Positions 9,505 to 17,379 of a stretch of 59,522 nucleotides of DNA are shown piece after piece. Positions within the stretch are counted from its first letter, which is position 1. Each line of letters starts with the position of its first letter. The notes beneath the pieces were generated by a model. The model had not been told where the DNA came from. It saw only the letters and a program-made list of their open reading frames with translations, and ran no database searches. The stretch comes from Rhodoferax sp. GTDB lineage: Bacteria > Pseudomonadota > Gammaproteobacteria > Burkholderiales > Burkholderiaceae_C. The translations under genes were made by a program, and so were the position numbers. The stretch is from contig JAEUOX010000082.1 of the NCBI GenBank assembly GCA_016790475.1, positions 1 through 59,522 on the forward strand, written 5' to 3'.

Positions 9505-10128
9505 TCAGCCCGGGGCGCGCAACACGGCGCGCACCGGGCTCGCATCGGCATGCATCAGCTTCAGGGGCAGTGCGATCAGCTCGTAGTCCCCGGCCGGCAC
9601 GTCGTCGAGGACCAGGTTCTCCAGCACCCGCATGTCATGCGCCAGCAGCTGGTGGTGGGCCGGCAGCGCGGCGCTCGTGGCCGGGTCCACGCTGGGCGTG
9701 TCGATGCCAACCAGTCGCACCCCCCGGCCCGCCAGCAGTGCCAGCGTATCGGGCGCGTAGGCGCTGAAGGCGTCCCAGGACTGCGTGGCCTGCGCGCGGG
9801 TGCGCACCAGCACACGCGGCGGCAGACCGTCCAGCGCATGGGCGATGTCCTGCGGCTGCACCAGCGGGCCGCAGCCGATGCAATGGATGACGCGGCACGG
9901 GCCGAGGTAGGGCTCCAGCGCCAGCGCGCCGGCCGGCGCGCCGTCGCTGGCGTAGTGCAGCGGCGCATCCGCGTGCGCGCCGGTGTGTGGCGACAACGTG
10001 ATCGCATGGACATTGACCGGGCACTGCGGGCCGATCGCGAAATGGAGCCGTTGCGCGTAGGCGGTGTCACCGGGAAACACCGGAGCGCGGGCATCGACAG
10101 GGGGGGAAATGTCCCAGAGCTTTGGCAT
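9505..10128 (-). CDS. kynB: Kynurenine formamidase
   Basis: A 207-residue member of the metal-dependent cyclase family. It hydrolyses N-formylkynurenine to kynurenine and formate, the step after kynA. The metal-binding signature [12 protein letters not shown] is present, with His48, His52 and Asp54 as ligands; length and the N-terminal LWDISPP...VFPGDT motif fit bacterial KynB. It is the first gene of the pair and its promoter must lie in the 170-bp region shared with the divergent DUF3141 gene. I see no strong Shine-Dalgarno before ATG 10128. No kynR-like Lrp/AsnC regulator gene is nearby. Confidence 0.95.
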   Translation of the reverse strand: MPKLWDISPPVDARAPVFPGDTAYAQRLHFAIGPQCPVNVHAITLSPHTGAHADAPLHYASDGAPAGALALEPYLGPCRVIHCIGCGPLVQPQDIAHALDGLPPRVLVRTRAQATQSWDAFSAYAPDTLALLAGRGVRLVGIDTPSVDPATSAALPAHHQLLAHDMRVLENLVLDDVPAGDYELIALPLKLMHADASPVRAVLRAPG

Positions 10129-10298
10129 GGCGCAGCGAAGGTACCACCGCCCTTGGACCTGTGGTGTCGGTTTTTAACAACGAATTGCAGCGCGGGCGGC
10201 CCCGCGTTTCTTGAGCCAAGTCAAGGCGCAAATGCTGCTCTGCCGCATAAGATCGCGTCATCTACCCGACTGTCGGCACCCCGTCCGCCGCCCCCTCC
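10129..10298. promoter_or_regulatory. Divergent promoter region between kynB and the DUF3141 operon
   Basis: This 170-bp gap must hold promoters for both flanking operons. On the plus strand TAAGAT at 10248-10253 is a possible -10, about 45 bp before the DUF3141 ATG, but no matching -35 is seen. A 16-bp dyad, CTTGA-N6-TCAAG, at 10210-10225 lies where an activator or repressor could bind. A local AT-rich patch (TTTTTAACAACG, near 10171) is the only other departure from base composition. Confidence 0.3.
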
Positions 10299-12728
10299 AT
10301 GCCCCGCAAGAATCCTCCTGACAGCCGCTCCACCGACGGCCTGACCCGCCCCGCGCAGCGTCTGCTCGACAGCGTGCAGCGCCACCAGGAACAGGTGACG
10401 ACCACCCACGGCAAGCGCGCCAAGCAGCAGGCCGAGACATTGGCGAAGGCCGGGCAATCGATCGCCCAGGCCGCGGCGGACGGCACCGCCTGGGCCCAGT
10501 GGCAGGCCTACGCGATCGATGCGGTGCAGCGCATGGCGCTGACGCTGGACGTGCTGCGCGAGCGCGCCGACAACGACCAGCGGCACGAGGCCGCCGGCAC
10601 GCCGCCGGTGCTGAACTATGAACATGAGATGGTCGTGGACGGCTGCACGCTGTCGCGGCCGGTGAATTACCAGCTGCTGCGCATCCTGCCACCCCAGGGC
10701 GTGCAGGTGTTCGACTGGAAGCGCCCCTACATGATCATCGATCCGCGCGCCGGCCACGGCGCGGGCATCGGCGGCTTCAAGGTCGACAGCCAGGTCGGCG
10801 TGGCGCTGCGAGCCGGCCACCCGGTGTACTTCGTCGTGTTCCGCCAGCACCCGGAGCCCGGGCAGACGCTGGCCGACATCATGCGGGCCGAGGCGGACTT
10901 CCTGCGCGAGATCGCGCGGCGGCACCCGCGCGCGCCGAAGGCGGTCGTGGTCGGCAATTGCCAGGGCGGCTGGGCCACGCTGATCCTGGCCGCCTCCAAC
11001 CCCGACCTGACCGGGCCGCTGGTCGTCAACGGCGCTCCGGTGTCGACCTGGTCCGGCCAGGTTGGCGAGAACCCGATGCGCTACAACGGCGGGCTGCTCG
11101 GCGGGGTGCTGCCGGCGATGCTGATGTCGGACCTGGGTCGCGGCGAGTTCGACGGCGCGCACCTGGTCTCGAATTTCGAGATGCTCAACCCGGGGCGCAA
11201 CTACTTCGGCAAGTACTACGACCTGTTTGCCGACGTCGAGCACCGCAAGGAGGACTTCCTGGAGTTCGAGCGCTGGTGGGGCGGCTTCCATTTCACGAAC
11301 GCGGCGGAAATCCGCTGGATCGTCGAGGAGCTGTTCATCGGCAACCGGCTGGCCCGCGGCGAGGCCATGCTGGAGCCGGGCCTGCCGGTGGACCTGAAGG
11401 CGATCCGCGCGCCGATCATCGTGTTCGCCAGCCGCGGCGACAACATCACGCCGCCGCAGCAGGCGCTCAACTGGATCGTCGATACCTTCGTCGACGAACA
11501 TGAGATCCGCGTGCGTGGCCAGCGCATCCTGTACATGGTGCACGACAAGGTCGGACACCTGGGCATCTTCGTGTCCTCGTCGATCGCCCGCAAGGAGCAT
11601 GCGGAGATGGCCTCGACGCTGAAGACGATCGAGGCGCTGGCGCCCGGCCTGTACGAGATGAAGATCGACGAGGCCCAGGGGGAGGAGGGGCAGGAGCATT
11701 TCCTGGTCAGCTTCCACGACCGCACGATGGCCGACATCCTGAGCGCCGTCGACAATGACCGGGCGCAGGAACGCGACTTCGCGGCCGTGGCCCGGCTCTC
11801 CGAACTGGGCGGCAACCTGTATGACCTGGGCGTGCGCCCGTTCGTGCAGGCGATGGTCACCCAGGAGTTCGCGGATGCGCTGCGCGAGGCGCACCCGTCC
11901 CGCGCGAGCCGCAAGGCCTTCGCCGACACCAATCCGATGGTCCGGATGGCCCAGCCGCTGGTCCAGTGGGCTCAGGCCCAGCGCCAGAAGGCCGACCCGT
12001 CGAACCCGTTCCTCGCGCTGGAGCGCACAGCGGCCGAGGGCGTGATCCAGGGGCTGGACCTGTTCCGTGACCTGCGGGACGCCGGCTACGAGGCGGCCTT
12101 CCTGTCGATCTATGGCTGGCCCTGGATGCACCGTGTCGGCGCGGACCATGCGCAGCAGCGCACCCGCCGGAATCCGGAGGAACTGCGCCACCTGCCCGAG
12201 GTGCAGAAGGTGCTGGCCCGGCTGGCCCATGGCGACATCGCCGCCGCGGTGATCCGCATGCTGGTGCTGCTGGCGGACGCGCGGGGCTCGGTGCGGCGCG
12301 ACCGGCTGGAGCGCTCGACCCATGTGCTTCACCACCAGGAGCCGTTCAAGGCGATGGGTCCGGAGCGGCGTGCGACGCTGATCGGCGAACAGTCCATCAT
12401 CGTGGAGTTCGAGGCCGAGCGTGGCCTGGAGGCGCTGCCGCAGTTGCTCAAGGACGCGGACAGCCGCCGGCGCGCGATGGAGCTGGTGCGCTTCGTCGTC
12501 GGGGCGCCGGAGGAGATGGAGCCGGACACGGTCACGATGCTGGCCCGGATGGCGCAGCTGCTGGGCCTGCCCGAGGAAGCGAAGGCTGTGGCGGCACCGC
12601 GCCGGGCAACGGCGCCGCGCGCCAGGGCGGCGGTTGCCAAGGCGGCGCGCACCCCGGCGGCCGGCGCCAAGACTGCAGGCGCCAAGGCGCCCGCCTCCCG
12701 CAAGCGCAGCACGTCGCCCCGGAACTGA
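10299..12728 (+). CDS. DUF3141 protein, PHA-synthase-like alpha/beta hydrolase
   Basis: An 809-residue cytoplasmic protein of the DUF3141 family. The N-terminal 100 residues are helical and charged. Residues about 105-450 form an alpha/beta-hydrolase domain whose nucleophile elbow reads VVGNCQGGW, placing Cys221 where lipases have Ser, as in polyhydroxyalkanoate synthases. Matching candidates for the rest of a Cys-Asp-His triad are Asp381 (ASRGDNITPP) and His420 (DKVGHLGIF). The C-terminal half is helical and unassigned. The last 45 residues are an Ala/Lys/Pro/Arg-rich tail resembling histone-like or phasin-type DNA-binding tails. It heads a five-gene operon with fatty-acid-like reductase, hydratase, phosphotransacylase and kinase genes. 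The chemistry is unproven; acyl transfer or thioester handling is inferred. Confidence 0.85.
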   Translation: MPRKNPPDSRSTDGLTRPAQRLLDSVQRHQEQVTTTHGKRAKQQAETLAKAGQSIAQAAADGTAWAQWQAYAIDAVQRMALTLDVLRERADNDQRHEAAGTPPVLNYEHEMVVDGCTLSRPVNYQLLRILPPQGVQVFDWKRPYMIIDPRAGHGAGIGGFKVDSQVGVALRAGHPVYFVVFRQHPEPGQTLADIMRAEADFLREIARRHPRAPKAVVVGNCQGGWATLILAASNPDLTGPLVVNGAPVSTWSGQVGENPMRYNGGLLGGVLPAMLMSDLGRGEFDGAHLVSNFEMLNPGRNYFGKYYDLFADVEHRKEDFLEFERWWGGFHFTNAAEIRWIVEELFIGNRLARGEAMLEPGLPVDLKAIRAPIIVFASRGDNITPPQQALNWIVDTFVDEHEIRVRGQRILYMVHDKVGHLGIFVSSSIARKEHAEMASTLKTIEALAPGLYEMKIDEAQGEEGQEHFLVSFHDRTMADILSAVDNDRAQERDFAAVARLSELGGNLYDLGVRPFVQAMVTQEFADALREAHPSRASRKAFADTNPMVRMAQPLVQWAQAQRQKADPSNPFLALERTAAEGVIQGLDLFRDLRDAGYEAAFLSIYGWPWMHRVGADHAQQRTRRNPEELRHLPEVQKVLARLAHGDIAAAVIRMLVLLADARGSVRRDRLERSTHVLHHQEPFKAMGPERRATLIGEQSIIVEFEAERGLEALPQLLKDADSRRRAMELVRFVVGAPEEMEPDTVTMLARMAQLLGLPEEAKAVAAPRRATAPRARAAVAKAARTPAAGAKTAGAKAPASRKRSTSPRN

Positions 12729-12738
12729 GGAGGACCGC

Positions 12739-13566
12739 ATGTTCATCGACCCGAACTCCCGCGATCCGCTGCCCAAGGTCTGGGACGAGGACACCCGCAT
12801 CGGCGACATGCTCCGCGGCCGACGCGGGCTGGTGGTCGGCGTGGCGAATGCCGACAGCATCGCGATGGGCTGCGCCGCCAAGCTGCGCGGCTTCGGCGCC
12901 GAGATCGCGCTGACCTACCTGAACGACCGCGCCCGGCCCCACGTGGAGCCGCTGGCGCGCCAGCTGGATGCCAGCCTGCTGATGCCGCTGGACGTGACCC
13001 AGCCGGGGCAGATGCAGGCGGTCTTCGAGCGCATCCGCGACACCTGGGGCTCGCTGGACTTCGTGATCCATTCGATCGCGTTCGCGCCGCGCCAGGACCT
13101 GCATGGCCGCATCGTCGACTGCTCGCAGGCCGGCTTCCTGCAGGCGATGCAGGTGTCCTGCCACTCCTTCCTGGAGATGGCGCACCATGCCGAGCCGCTG
13201 ATGCGTCCCGGGGGCGCGCTGATCACGATGAGCTACTACGGCGCGGACAAGGTCGTCAGCAACTACAACCTGATGGGGCCGGTCAAGGCCGCGCTGGAGT
13301 CCAGCGTGCGCTACATGGCCAAGGAACTCGGCGAGAAGGACATCCGCGTGTTCGCGGTCTCCCCCGGGCCGCTGCGCACGCGCGCGGCGTCCGGCATCGA
13401 CCATTTCGACGAACTGGTCGACATGGCGGTGACGCGTTCGCCCGGCCGGCGCCTGGTGGACATTGCCGAGGTCGGCCGCGTGGTCGCGTTCCTGGTAGGG
13501 GGCGCGGCGTCCGGCATGACCGGCGATGTGATCTATGTCGACGCCGGACTGCACCATGTGGCCTGA
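12739..13566 (+). CDS. FabI-type enoyl-ACP/enoyl-CoA reductase
   Basis: A 275-residue short-chain dehydrogenase/reductase of the FabI class. The nucleotide site is GLVVGVANADSIAMG. The catalytic Tyr176-x6-Lys183 spacing (NYNLMGPVKAALE) and the upstream MSYYGADK segment match FabI rather than classical SDRs (Tyr-x3-Lys). It has about 20 extra N-terminal residues compared with housekeeping FabI, and its position inside the DUF3141 operon suggests a specialised paralogue acting on an acyl-CoA or ACP produced there, not the main lipid-synthesis enzyme. ATG 12739 follows a strong GAGGAGG, 10 bp after the previous stop. I leave the gene symbol blank because the housekeeping fabI is probably elsewhere. 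Confidence 0.9.
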   Translation: MFIDPNSRDPLPKVWDEDTRIGDMLRGRRGLVVGVANADSIAMGCAAKLRGFGAEIALTYLNDRARPHVEPLARQLDASLLMPLDVTQPGQMQAVFERIRDTWGSLDFVIHSIAFAPRQDLHGRIVDCSQAGFLQAMQVSCHSFLEMAHHAEPLMRPGGALITMSYYGADKVVSNYNLMGPVKAALESSVRYMAKELGEKDIRVFAVSPGPLRTRAASGIDHFDELVDMAVTRSPGRRLVDIAEVGRVVAFLVGGAASGMTGDVIYVDAGLHHVA

Positions 13567-13611
13567 ACCCGGTCCGTGGCGACTGCGTACGGTCTTCTTT
13601 GCGAGGAAACC

Positions 13612-14040
13612 ATGAACAACTCGACCGCCGGCATGCCCGGCACCGCCGCGCAGCTGCAGCGCATGGAGAACCAGCTGACGGACCTGAACGCCCGGATCGC
13701 CCGGCTGGCCCTGGCCCTGGGCGTACCGCTGGACACGGAGCATGACGTGCAGGCGGCGCTGACCAGCCTGCAGCCGCCGGTCATCGCCATCGAGCGGCGC
13801 ATGACCGCGGATCGGCGCGGCGCCTCCCGCGGCGGCAGCGACCGGCGCCGGGGCGCGTCCCGGCTGGAGCTGCGCGGCCTGCTGGTGCTGCGCTACGGCA
13901 CGGAGCTGCGGCTGGTCGAGCAGGTGGGTGTCGCGTCGACGCGCCGGGTCCTGCATGCGGTCGAGCAGCGGCTGGAGCATCAGGGCTTCGAGCCCGGCGC
14001 CGATGGCGTGCACCTCGACCGGCCTGCCGGCACGGCCTGA
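13612..14040 (+). CDS. Small unknown protein in the DUF3141/ackA operon
   Basis: A 142-residue protein that I do not recognise. The chosen ATG follows AGGA at about 6 bases; an in-frame GTG at 13576 would add 12 residues but lacks a ribosome binding site. Residues about 12-40 form a heptad-like amphipathic helix (QLQRMENQLTDLNARIARLA), likely coiled coil. A basic block follows (ADRRGASRGGSDRRRGASR, about 64-84), then a compact alpha/beta-looking C-terminus. No signal peptide or membrane segment. Its fixed place between the reductase and the MaoC-phosphotransacylase fusion suggests an accessory or scaffold role, perhaps phasin-like; this is inference. Confidence 0.7.
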   Translation: MNNSTAGMPGTAAQLQRMENQLTDLNARIARLALALGVPLDTEHDVQAALTSLQPPVIAIERRMTADRRGASRGGSDRRRGASRLELRGLLVLRYGTELRLVEQVGVASTRRVLHAVEQRLEHQGFEPGADGVHLDRPAGTA

Positions 14041-14070
14041 AGCCCCGCATTTCCTTCCACGGATCCGACC

Positions 14071-15504
14071 ATGGCAACACCCTCCGACAACGGCTTCATC
14101 GAAAACCACACCTACGACGAGATCCGCATCGGGCAGAGCGCCCGGCTGGTGCGCGTGCTGACGCTGGCCGACATCCAGGCCTTCGCAGCCGTGTCTGGCG
14201 ACATGAACCCCTCGCACCTGGACGACGCCTTTGCGCAGGCGGCCGGCCAGCACACCGTCGTGGCCCACGGCATGTGGTCCGGCTCGCTGGTCTCCGCGCT
14301 GCTGGGCAACCAGTTTCCGGGCGCCGGCACCGTCTACCTGGACCAGGCGCTGCACTTCCTGCTGCCGGTGCATGTCGGCGACACGCTGACCGTCACCGCA
14401 ACCGTCAGTCGCAAGCAGGACGCCCAGAGCCGCGTGGAGTTCGACTGCCTGGTGATCAACCAGCGCGGCGAGCCGGTGCTGCGCGGCACCGCGACCGTGC
14501 AGGCGCCGACGCACAAGGTGCGCCTGCCGGCGCCCCATGCACCGCGGATCCAGCTGTTCGATCCGCAGGCGCGCTTCGACGACCTGCTGGCCCGGGGTGC
14601 CGGCCTGGAGGCGGTCCGCTGCGCGGTGGTGCACCCCTGCGACAAGGAGTCGCTCGCCGGCGCGATCGACGCCGCGCGCCATGGCCTGATCATCCCGGTG
14701 CTGGTCGGGCCGCAAGGGCGGATCCGGCAGGTGGCGCAGGAGGCCGGCATCGATCTGGCGGACGCACTGATCGTCGATGTGCCGCACAGCCACGCGGCCG
14801 CGGAGCGTGCCGCCGAGCTGGCGGCCGCAGGCGACGTCGAGATCCTGATGAAGGGCAGCCTGCACACCGACGAGATGATCCACGCGGTGCTGCGCCAGCC
14901 CCGGCTGCGCACCGGCCGCCGGATGTCGCATGTGTTCCGCTTCGACGTGCCGATGTACCACAAGCCGCTGCTGATCACCGACGCGGCGCTGAACATTCAC
15001 CCGACGCTGCCGGAGAAGGTCGACATCCTGCAGAACGCGATCGATCTGGCCCGCATCCTCGGTGTCGAGCAGCCCAAGGTGGCAATCCTGTCGGCCGTCG
15101 AGACGGTCAATCCCGCGATCCCGTCCACGCTCGACGCCGCCGCGCTCTGCAAGATGGCCGATCGGGGGCAGATCGCCGGCGCCGTGCTGGACGGTCCGCT
15201 GGCCTTCGACAACGCGATCTCTCGCCATGCTGCGGCGATCAAGCACATCGTCTCGCCGGTGGCGGGCGACGCCGACATCCTGGCGGTGCCGGACCTGGAG
15301 AGCGGCAACATGCTGGCCAAGCAACTGGAGTACCTGGCGGGGGCCTCCGGCTCCGGGCTGGTGCTCGGTGCCGGCGTGCCGATCGCGCTGACCAGCCGGG
15401 CCGACGGCCCGATGAACCGGGCGGCCTCCGCGTTGCTGGCCAAGCTCACCGCGCACAGCCTGCGCCGCGACCGTGCGCGCCGCGCCGCGGCCGGCGCCGC
15501 CTGA
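14071..15504 (+). CDS. Bifunctional MaoC-type enoyl-CoA hydratase / phosphate acyltransferase
   Basis: A 477-residue fusion. Residues about 15-145 are a MaoC-like hot-dog domain with the (R)-specific hydratase signature SGDMNPSHLDDAFA, giving Asp44 and His49 as the catalytic pair. Residues about 165-470 are a phosphate acetyl/butyryltransferase domain that exchanges CoA for phosphate on an acyl-CoA (motifs VRCAVVHPCDKESL, LIVDVPHS, MKGSLHTDEM, LDGPLAFDNA). Together these suggest hydration of an enoyl-CoA and conversion of an acyl-CoA to acyl phosphate. The kinase gene 12 bp downstream would then make ATP plus the free acid. Substrate chain length is unknown. Confidence 0.92.
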   Translation: MATPSDNGFIENHTYDEIRIGQSARLVRVLTLADIQAFAAVSGDMNPSHLDDAFAQAAGQHTVVAHGMWSGSLVSALLGNQFPGAGTVYLDQALHFLLPVHVGDTLTVTATVSRKQDAQSRVEFDCLVINQRGEPVLRGTATVQAPTHKVRLPAPHAPRIQLFDPQARFDDLLARGAGLEAVRCAVVHPCDKESLAGAIDAARHGLIIPVLVGPQGRIRQVAQEAGIDLADALIVDVPHSHAAAERAAELAAAGDVEILMKGSLHTDEMIHAVLRQPRLRTGRRMSHVFRFDVPMYHKPLLITDAALNIHPTLPEKVDILQNAIDLARILGVEQPKVAILSAVETVNPAIPSTLDAAALCKMADRGQIAGAVLDGPLAFDNAISRHAAAIKHIVSPVAGDADILAVPDLESGNMLAKQLEYLAGASGSGLVLGAGVPIALTSRADGPMNRAASALLAKLTAHSLRRDRARRAAAGAA

Positions 15505-15516
15505 GGAGACGCCCGC

Positions 15517-16713
15517 ATGGCCATTCTTGCGGTGAATGCCGGCTCCTCGTCGCTGAAGTTCTCGGTGCATCCGCGCCAGGGGCGCACGGTGCTGCCGGCC
15601 GTGCTGTCCGGCAACATCCAGGGCCTGGAGCCCGGCGGCCAGCCGGCAATGGGCTGGCGCTTCCAGGGCGCCGACGGACAGCGCCGGGTCGAGACCGGTG
15701 CCGGGGACGACGTGTTTGCGCTGGCGCTCCGCGACCTGCAGCAGCTGCTGGGTATGCTGCAGGGACTGCCGGCGATCGAGGCGGTGGCGCACCGGGTGGT
15801 GCATGGGGGCGAGCGCTTCCGCGCCAGCGTCGTGGTGGACGAGGCCGTGCTCGAACAGCTCGCCGCATTGAACTCGCTGGCGCCGCTGCACCAGCCGCAC
15901 AACCTGGCCGGCATCCGGGCGCTGCGCCGGGCCTTCGCCGGCCTGCCGCAGGTGGCCTGCTTCGACACCGCCTTCCATGCCGGCATGCCGGAGGTGGCCA
16001 GCGCGTTCGCGCTGCCCCGGGAGCTCACCGCCCAGGGCGTGCGGCGCTACGGCTTCCACGGGCTTTCGTACCAGTATGTGATGTCCCGGCTGCTGGCGCT
16101 GAGCGAACGCGCCCGCGGGCGGGTGCTGATGGCCCATCTGGGCAATGGCGCCAGCCTGTGCGCCGCGCTCGAGGGCCGAAGCCAGGCCACGACGATGGGC
16201 TTTTCGGCGCTCGACGGGCTGATGATGGGGACCCGCTGCGGCACGCTGGACGCGGGGGTGGTGCTGTACCTGCTGGAGCAGGGCTGGGACCATGACCGGC
16301 TGCAGAATCTCCTCTACAAGCGCAGCGGTCTGCTGGGCGTCTCCGGCGTGTCGGCGGACATGCGCCGGCTACGCGCCGAGCCGGGGGACGCGGCGCGGCG
16401 CGCGATTGCACAGTTCACTTACCGGGTGGTGCGCGAGGCGGGGGCGCTGAGCGCCTGCATCGGCGGCCTGGATGTGCTGGCCTTCAGCGGCGGCATCGGC
16501 GAGCACGATGCGACGTTGCGCGCGGACGTCGCCGAAGGGCTGGTCTACCTGGGCGTGGCGATCGACCCGGAGCGCAACCGCCAGGCGACAGGCGAAGCGT
16601 TGTCACCGATCCATGCGCCGCACAGCCGCGTCGAGGTATGGGTGATCCCGACCGACGAAGGCCAGGTGGCCGCCCGCGAAGCGGCGGCGCTGCTGCAGGA
16701 AGCCGGCGCCTGA
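15517..16713 (+). CDS. ackA: Acetate/propionate kinase family protein
   Basis: A 398-residue acetokinase, normal length. It converts acyl phosphate plus ADP to carboxylate plus ATP, or the reverse. Motifs include the phosphate-binding LAVNAGSSSLKFSV at the N-terminus, VHGGERF, the FDTAFHAGMP and YGFHGLSYQY catalytic region, HLGNGASLCA and GTRCGTLDAG. It is the last gene of the DUF3141 operon. Its pairing with the fused phosphotransacylase points to substrate-level phosphorylation from a short acyl-CoA. Whether acetate, propionate, butyrate or a hydroxyacid is the substrate cannot be told from sequence. Confidence 0.94.
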   Translation: MAILAVNAGSSSLKFSVHPRQGRTVLPAVLSGNIQGLEPGGQPAMGWRFQGADGQRRVETGAGDDVFALALRDLQQLLGMLQGLPAIEAVAHRVVHGGERFRASVVVDEAVLEQLAALNSLAPLHQPHNLAGIRALRRAFAGLPQVACFDTAFHAGMPEVASAFALPRELTAQGVRRYGFHGLSYQYVMSRLLALSERARGRVLMAHLGNGASLCAALEGRSQATTMGFSALDGLMMGTRCGTLDAGVVLYLLEQGWDHDRLQNLLYKRSGLLGVSGVSADMRRLRAEPGDAARRAIAQFTYRVVREAGALSACIGGLDVLAFSGGIGEHDATLRADVAEGLVYLGVAIDPERNRQATGEALSPIHAPHSRVEVWVIPTDEGQVAAREAAALLQEAGA

Positions 16714-16720
16714 GGCCGGC

Positions 16721-16740
16721 GGCCACGGCGTGCCGTGGCC
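16721..16740. terminator. GC-rich hairpin between convergent ackA and CDGSH genes
   Basis: GGCCACGGC-GT-GCCGTGGCC is a perfect 9-bp inverted repeat with a 2-base centre (in practice a 4-base loop), placed exactly in the 34-bp gap between two convergent stops. It has no T-tract, so it is not a canonical intrinsic terminator, but it could block transcription from both sides or protect 3' ends. Confidence 0.4.
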
Positions 16741-16747
16741 CGCGCGA

Positions 16748-16993
16748 TCAGACCGGCTTGCGGTGGCTGCCGTCGCACAGCGGCGCGCCGGCGCTGGCCT
16801 TGCAGCCGCAGAAATAGACCGTGGTGTTCTCGGTGGCGGTGTACTTGACCGGCGTGAACTCCCCGGCGGCCCGGTGGGACCCGTCGCAGAACGGCTGGTT
16901 CTTGCTCTGGCCGCAGGAGCACCACCAGTAGTCCTTGCCGGCCTCGACCGGGGTGGCAAACGGGGTGTTGCTGGCGCGAACGGGTGTGGGCAC
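16748..16993 (-). CDS. Dual CDGSH iron-sulfur protein
   Basis: An 81-residue protein with two CDGSH-type 2Fe-2S sites: Cys25-Cys27-Cys36-His40 (CSCGQSKNQPFCDGSH) and Cys62-Cys64-Cys73-His77 (CGCKASAGAPLCDGSH). Each cluster is held by three Cys and one His, as in mitoNEET-related proteins. No membrane anchor is present, so it is a soluble cytoplasmic protein, probably in electron transfer or cluster handling. I start it at GTG 16993, seven bases after AAGGAG; the longer frame starting at 17128 would overlap the YkgJ gene and has no ribosome binding site. Confidence 0.9.
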   Translation of the reverse strand: MPTPVRASNTPFATPVEAGKDYWWCSCGQSKNQPFCDGSHRAAGEFTPVKYTATENTTVYFCGCKASAGAPLCDGSHRKPV

Positions 16994-17040
16994 GGTCAAT
17001 CTCCTTGAAGTTGATAGGGGTATGAGCGGCTTGGTGCGGC

Positions 17041-17352
17041 TTAGTTCCCTGAAATTCCATGGCGGGCACGGGCGCGCAGGCAGGCCGGGCTGCCGGCTTC
17101 GAGTTCGCGGCAGGGAGAGGGGCGCCATTCATGGATGGCGCAGGAGACGGCGGCGCCCAGGCGGCCGGTCAGCGCGGCGCAGCGCGCCGGCACATGGTCC
17201 GTGCCGCGCATGCGGGCCGTGGACACGGTGACCGGCACGGCCAGCCCGTCGGGCACGGTACCGCCTTCGGACAGCAACTCCTGCACGCTGAAGTCGACAC
17301 GGAAGCTCGCGCAGCAGGCGCCGCACTGGCGGCAATCCGGTAGCGCCGGCAT
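17041..17352 (-). CDS. YkgJ-family cysteine cluster protein
   Basis: A 103-residue protein with the YkgJ pattern: Cys7-x2-Cys10-x2-Cys13-Cys14 near the start (CRQCGACC), Cys58, Cys71, Cys81 in RPSPCRELE, and Cys91. The family is predicted to bind zinc or an iron-sulfur cluster and has no firmly established function. It lies between argF (27 bp upstream on the same strand) and the CDGSH gene (47 bp downstream); two small metal-cluster proteins in a row may be linked, but nothing else supports that. Confidence 0.85.
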   Translation of the reverse strand: MPALPDCRQCGACCASFRVDFSVQELLSEGGTVPDGLAVPVTVSTARMRGTDHVPARCAALTGRLGAAVSCAIHEWRPSPCRELEAGSPACLRARARHGISGN

Positions 17353-17379
17353 GCGCAGCGGGCTCGATCGCCCCGCGGC

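Noticed and set aside
12532-16293. A 1253-codon open frame on the minus strand across the FabI to acetokinase genes
   Set aside because: It mirrors four real genes with intact active sites and has the same low-information Arg/Gln/His-rich composition.
16994-17128. An N-terminal extension of the CDGSH protein to residue 126
   Set aside because: The extension overlaps the YkgJ gene and has no ribosome binding site, whereas GTG 16993 follows AAGGAG with good spacing.
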